From: Apostichopus japonicus
Lineage: Eukaryota > Echinodermata > Holothuroidea > Aspidochirotida > Stichopodidae
Direction of reading: 5' to 3'
NCBI RefSeq assembly: GCF_037975245.1
Contig: NC_092583.1
Location: 4,187,264 to 4,251,263, forward strand
DNA: 64,000 nt
Of the stretch, positions 61,820 through 64,000 are shown in pieces. The notes beneath the pieces were generated by a model. The model did not search any database. It saw only the letters and a program-made list of their open reading frames with translations, and had not been told where the DNA came from. The stretch's first letter is position 1, and every line of letters starts with the position of its first letter. The position numbers and the translations under genes were made by a program.

Positions 61820-63765
61820 GTACAAAGGATCTTATTTCCGTACCTTAACGACAGAGATGCTCACAGAACAGAATGCCAAAGTAGCTGCCTCAGTACTGGT
61901 TGTCTTGTTTGTTTCACATTATGCCTTCCAGTTCTGGCTTCATGGTAAGTTTTGTATATCACGTCAAGTTCTTAACTATAGGTAGCAAGGAGGGTGCCAG
62001 AGCGCAACTTAATATCATAATAAAACAGTATTATAATTATTAAGTAGTACTTCATTTTAAATCATTGGCTCACTTTCCCTGCTCATGGACCAACAAAATA
62101 AGGTACCGACAATGCCTTGTTTATTGGATGAACCCATGTTGACCTCAGAAACGAAGAACATTGAGAGAAGGTAATTTATAAGTGTTTAAGGCACATTTTC
62201 CTATTGAAGTGATAGTCCAGTGAAAAATTTAGTTTGACCGATAGAAGAGGGATATGTTCTAATCAGTCTTGTGAAGAGAGCAATTCCTACATTTTCCAGG
62301 TATGGTACTATTTTGAAATTGTAGCACTTTGAACCATCATACTATGGGTGAACATAAAGCAAACCCATGTTTGGTATGTTGCACAATTAGTCATTGACAA
62401 CATGGTTTTTTTTTTGTTTAGTTTTCTCTTGGTATTGGATAGAGATCAAACTTTACCCTCATTAATTATCTGATGAAAAGTTAGCAGTATACTTTTGACT
62501 GTAGTATAAATATATACAGTAGGTGAACACACATTTTGATGTGGACAAATTTTAGCAAGTCCTGAAGAAAAGCAACTTCGTCACTGTACTGTACACTGTC
62601 ACCTTTGATGTTATCCTGACAAAATGTTACCGGTGCTGTGGCCGAGTGGATAAATGCAGTGGCATTTGAAGCAATGTTGAATTGGAAGCCACCCGACATG
62701 AAAGTTGTAATCCATAAGCCCTTGCAGGCTTGTCCCACGGTCGTGGTCACTAAAGGATTGTTAAAAATAACTGCCTGATTATGATTATATATAACTATTA
62801 ATATGGTACATAGAAATGGAATGCAAATTAAAATATGTTCCTCAACTTCCTCTTTCAATAGTCGACCATCCTATGTTTTATTGGCTATTAAAGTATCCAG
62901 TTAAAGGAACATTTTATTCACAACTGGTAGTTTTGGGGTCGATAGTATTTTGGGGTCTCATTGTAGAAGACTTTTATCGAGAGCTATGCTGAATGTCATG
63001 TCCTAAGCGTTTGAAAGATTTGAAAATTAGTGTCTCAATGAAACTCTGAAATATAAACTTACTCCTTACTGTTTTCAATCTAAGTAACAACAGTATACAT
63101 ACACATTGCAGACCCAATAAAACTGTAACAATATATGCTATTAATAATAAAAAGCTTTGAATTAACAAAAGGATGGCAATGAGATTCTGATTTCCGTCAG
63201 ATTCCTTTAATGTTTAAATATAGCTAGTGAAGTATTTTCGACTTATCTCTGTACAGAAAACAATTAAATGTTTAAGTCTGCTTTCGTAAGTTATTGTTTC
63301 GGTTGTTGTGAAATATGTATACCCAAATAGAAGTTAGCAGCCAATAACACTCTATGTTCTTGTGAAGTTTACACATACCCAATAGAAGTTAGCAGCCACT
63401 AACAGCACATGTAAACTAGCACACAGTTCTAATAAATAGAGGGTAACAATGCTACATAAGACCTAATTGTAACAATCAAAAGTGATACAACAGCTTGTAC
63501 CATCACTGGTGTCCCTGCCACAACATCATGTTTCCTTTGGGTTTTTTTTTATATTTATTTTGATTTTTTTTGTGGTTAGAATCATTGGCAATTAGCATTG
63601 TACATGTGACAAACTTGAAGCTGACAAGGTTTCTTCTTTTCTAACTGTGTTTCATGGTCCTACTGTAGGTAACACAACATGCCAGGACCTTCTCACAGAT
63701 GGAATTTATCATTCCGATGGAAAGTGGCAGCCACTCACTTGCATGGTACATCAGTATCGCCGAGA
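61820..63765 (+). CDS. CASD1: CASD1-like sialate O-acetyltransferase, 5' exons only
   Basis: Two exons, 61820-61944 (acceptor TTTCAG, donor GGTAAG) and 63669-63765 (acceptor CTGTAG, donor GAGTAAGT). Coding is taken from ATG 61857. The frame upstream in that exon is also open (YKGSYFRTLTTE), so translation may begin in an earlier exon. The peptide is a short N-terminus, one membrane segment (AASVLVVLFVSHYAFQFWL), then GNTTCQDLLTDGIYHSDGKW and QPLTCMVHQYRR. C-x2-L-L-x2-G..W-Q-P..C-M-x-H-x-Y is the start of the luminal domain in CASD1, a Golgi enzyme that moves acetyl from acetyl-CoA to sialic acid. The catalytic SGNH-type and CAS1 membrane parts lie beyond the window. Known from the family, not seen here. 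Confidence 0.75.
62215..62900. mobile_element. Worn foldback element in CASD1-like intron
   Basis: GATAGTCCAGTGAAAAATTT near 62210 and, in inverse, TACATAGAAATGGAATGCAAA.. and ATTAAAGTATCCAGTTAAAGG near 62805-62910 match the arms of the foldback element at 49421-49995. The middle has unrelated sequence including a tRNA-like segment. Confidence 0.45.
62632..62714 (+). repeat. tRNA-derived SINE head
   Basis: GGTGCTGTGGCCGAGTGGAT begins like a serine/leucine-type tRNA with a good A-box (TGGCCGAGTGG). GTGGCATTTGAAGCAATG follows in the anticodon-arm position. The B-box position is worn (AAAGTTGTAATCC). It is not a working tRNA. Confidence 0.45.
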
Positions 63766-64000
63766 GTAAGTGTTTTTCTTCTAGCCAAATATTCCTGACT
63801 CTATTTTGACATTTCCCTTATAAAGGTCTTATTTTATTATTACTGGTGAATCATGCATGTATACAATTGTGTATAGTTTATACAAATGGATATATAGTGT
63901 CATGTCTTGAAAAACCTTTCATATCGTGATCCACATAGGCGTAGGAGCCCAATTTGATTATGCGCATATCATATAGGCAGGCATCAGTTATTACACCGCA
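63766..64000. other. Intron of the CASD1-like gene, window end
   Basis: No exon seen. CATAGGCGTAGGAGCCC near 63937 looks like a transposon left terminus cut off by the window edge. Confidence 0.5.

Overview
This is a stretch of eukaryotic nuclear genome, AT-rich, gene-poor and full of repeats. It suggests a marine invertebrate deuterostome, with an echinoderm such as a sea cucumber as my best guess. Grounds: genes split by GT..AG introns, C2H2 zinc-finger genes with TGEKP linkers, a small secreted C-type lectin with a QPD motif, the 5' part of a CASD1-like sialate O-acetyltransferase gene, L1/Tx1-like LINEs, a Penelope-like fragment and many non-autonomous DNA transposons. Nothing is prokaryotic. 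The species assignment is inference.

Layout. 1-4 kb: no gene, one 358-bp MITE and an (AAT)n tract. 4-11 kb: a dead LINE whose reverse transcriptase is split by a 5.2-kb TIR element, itself carrying four further elements, three of them stacked inside one another. 11.6-12.4 kb: another MITE. 15-25.7 kb (minus strand): a two-exon C2H2 gene (12 intact fingers) followed by a long decaying tail of fingers, broken by a frameshift, by a 5'-truncated LINE with poly(A) and a target duplication, and by tandem copies of a four-finger module. 26-40 kb: mostly empty, with three more TIR elements, a degraded transposon gene (31.6-32.4 kb), a possible orphan first exon (32.9 kb) and minisatellites. 40.3-44.2 kb: a complete three-exon C-type lectin gene with TATA box and poly(A) signal. 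44.6-47.5 kb: a 301-bp tandem array, a CA repeat and a 1.4-kb 18-bp minisatellite. 49.4-53.2 kb (minus strand): a second two-exon C2H2 gene (8 intact fingers), clearly paralogous to the first. 53.3-61 kb: inverted-repeat elements, a ~230-bp tandem array and a Penelope-like fragment. 61.8 kb to the end: first exons of the CASD1-like gene, which runs off the window.

What stands out is the set of short non-autonomous elements with hAT-like ends (CA..TG, 8-bp target duplications). Eight have 8-bp target duplications that can be read directly, six of them perfect in the raw sequence outside the deepest nest. Nine elements or partial elements share one internal core although their terminal repeats differ, all nine lie in the same orientation, and most carry a G-run/C-run palindrome close to the right end. 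I found no transposase in the window. The two zinc-finger paralogs share an intron position and phase, a short first coding exon and two SUMO-consensus-like motifs.
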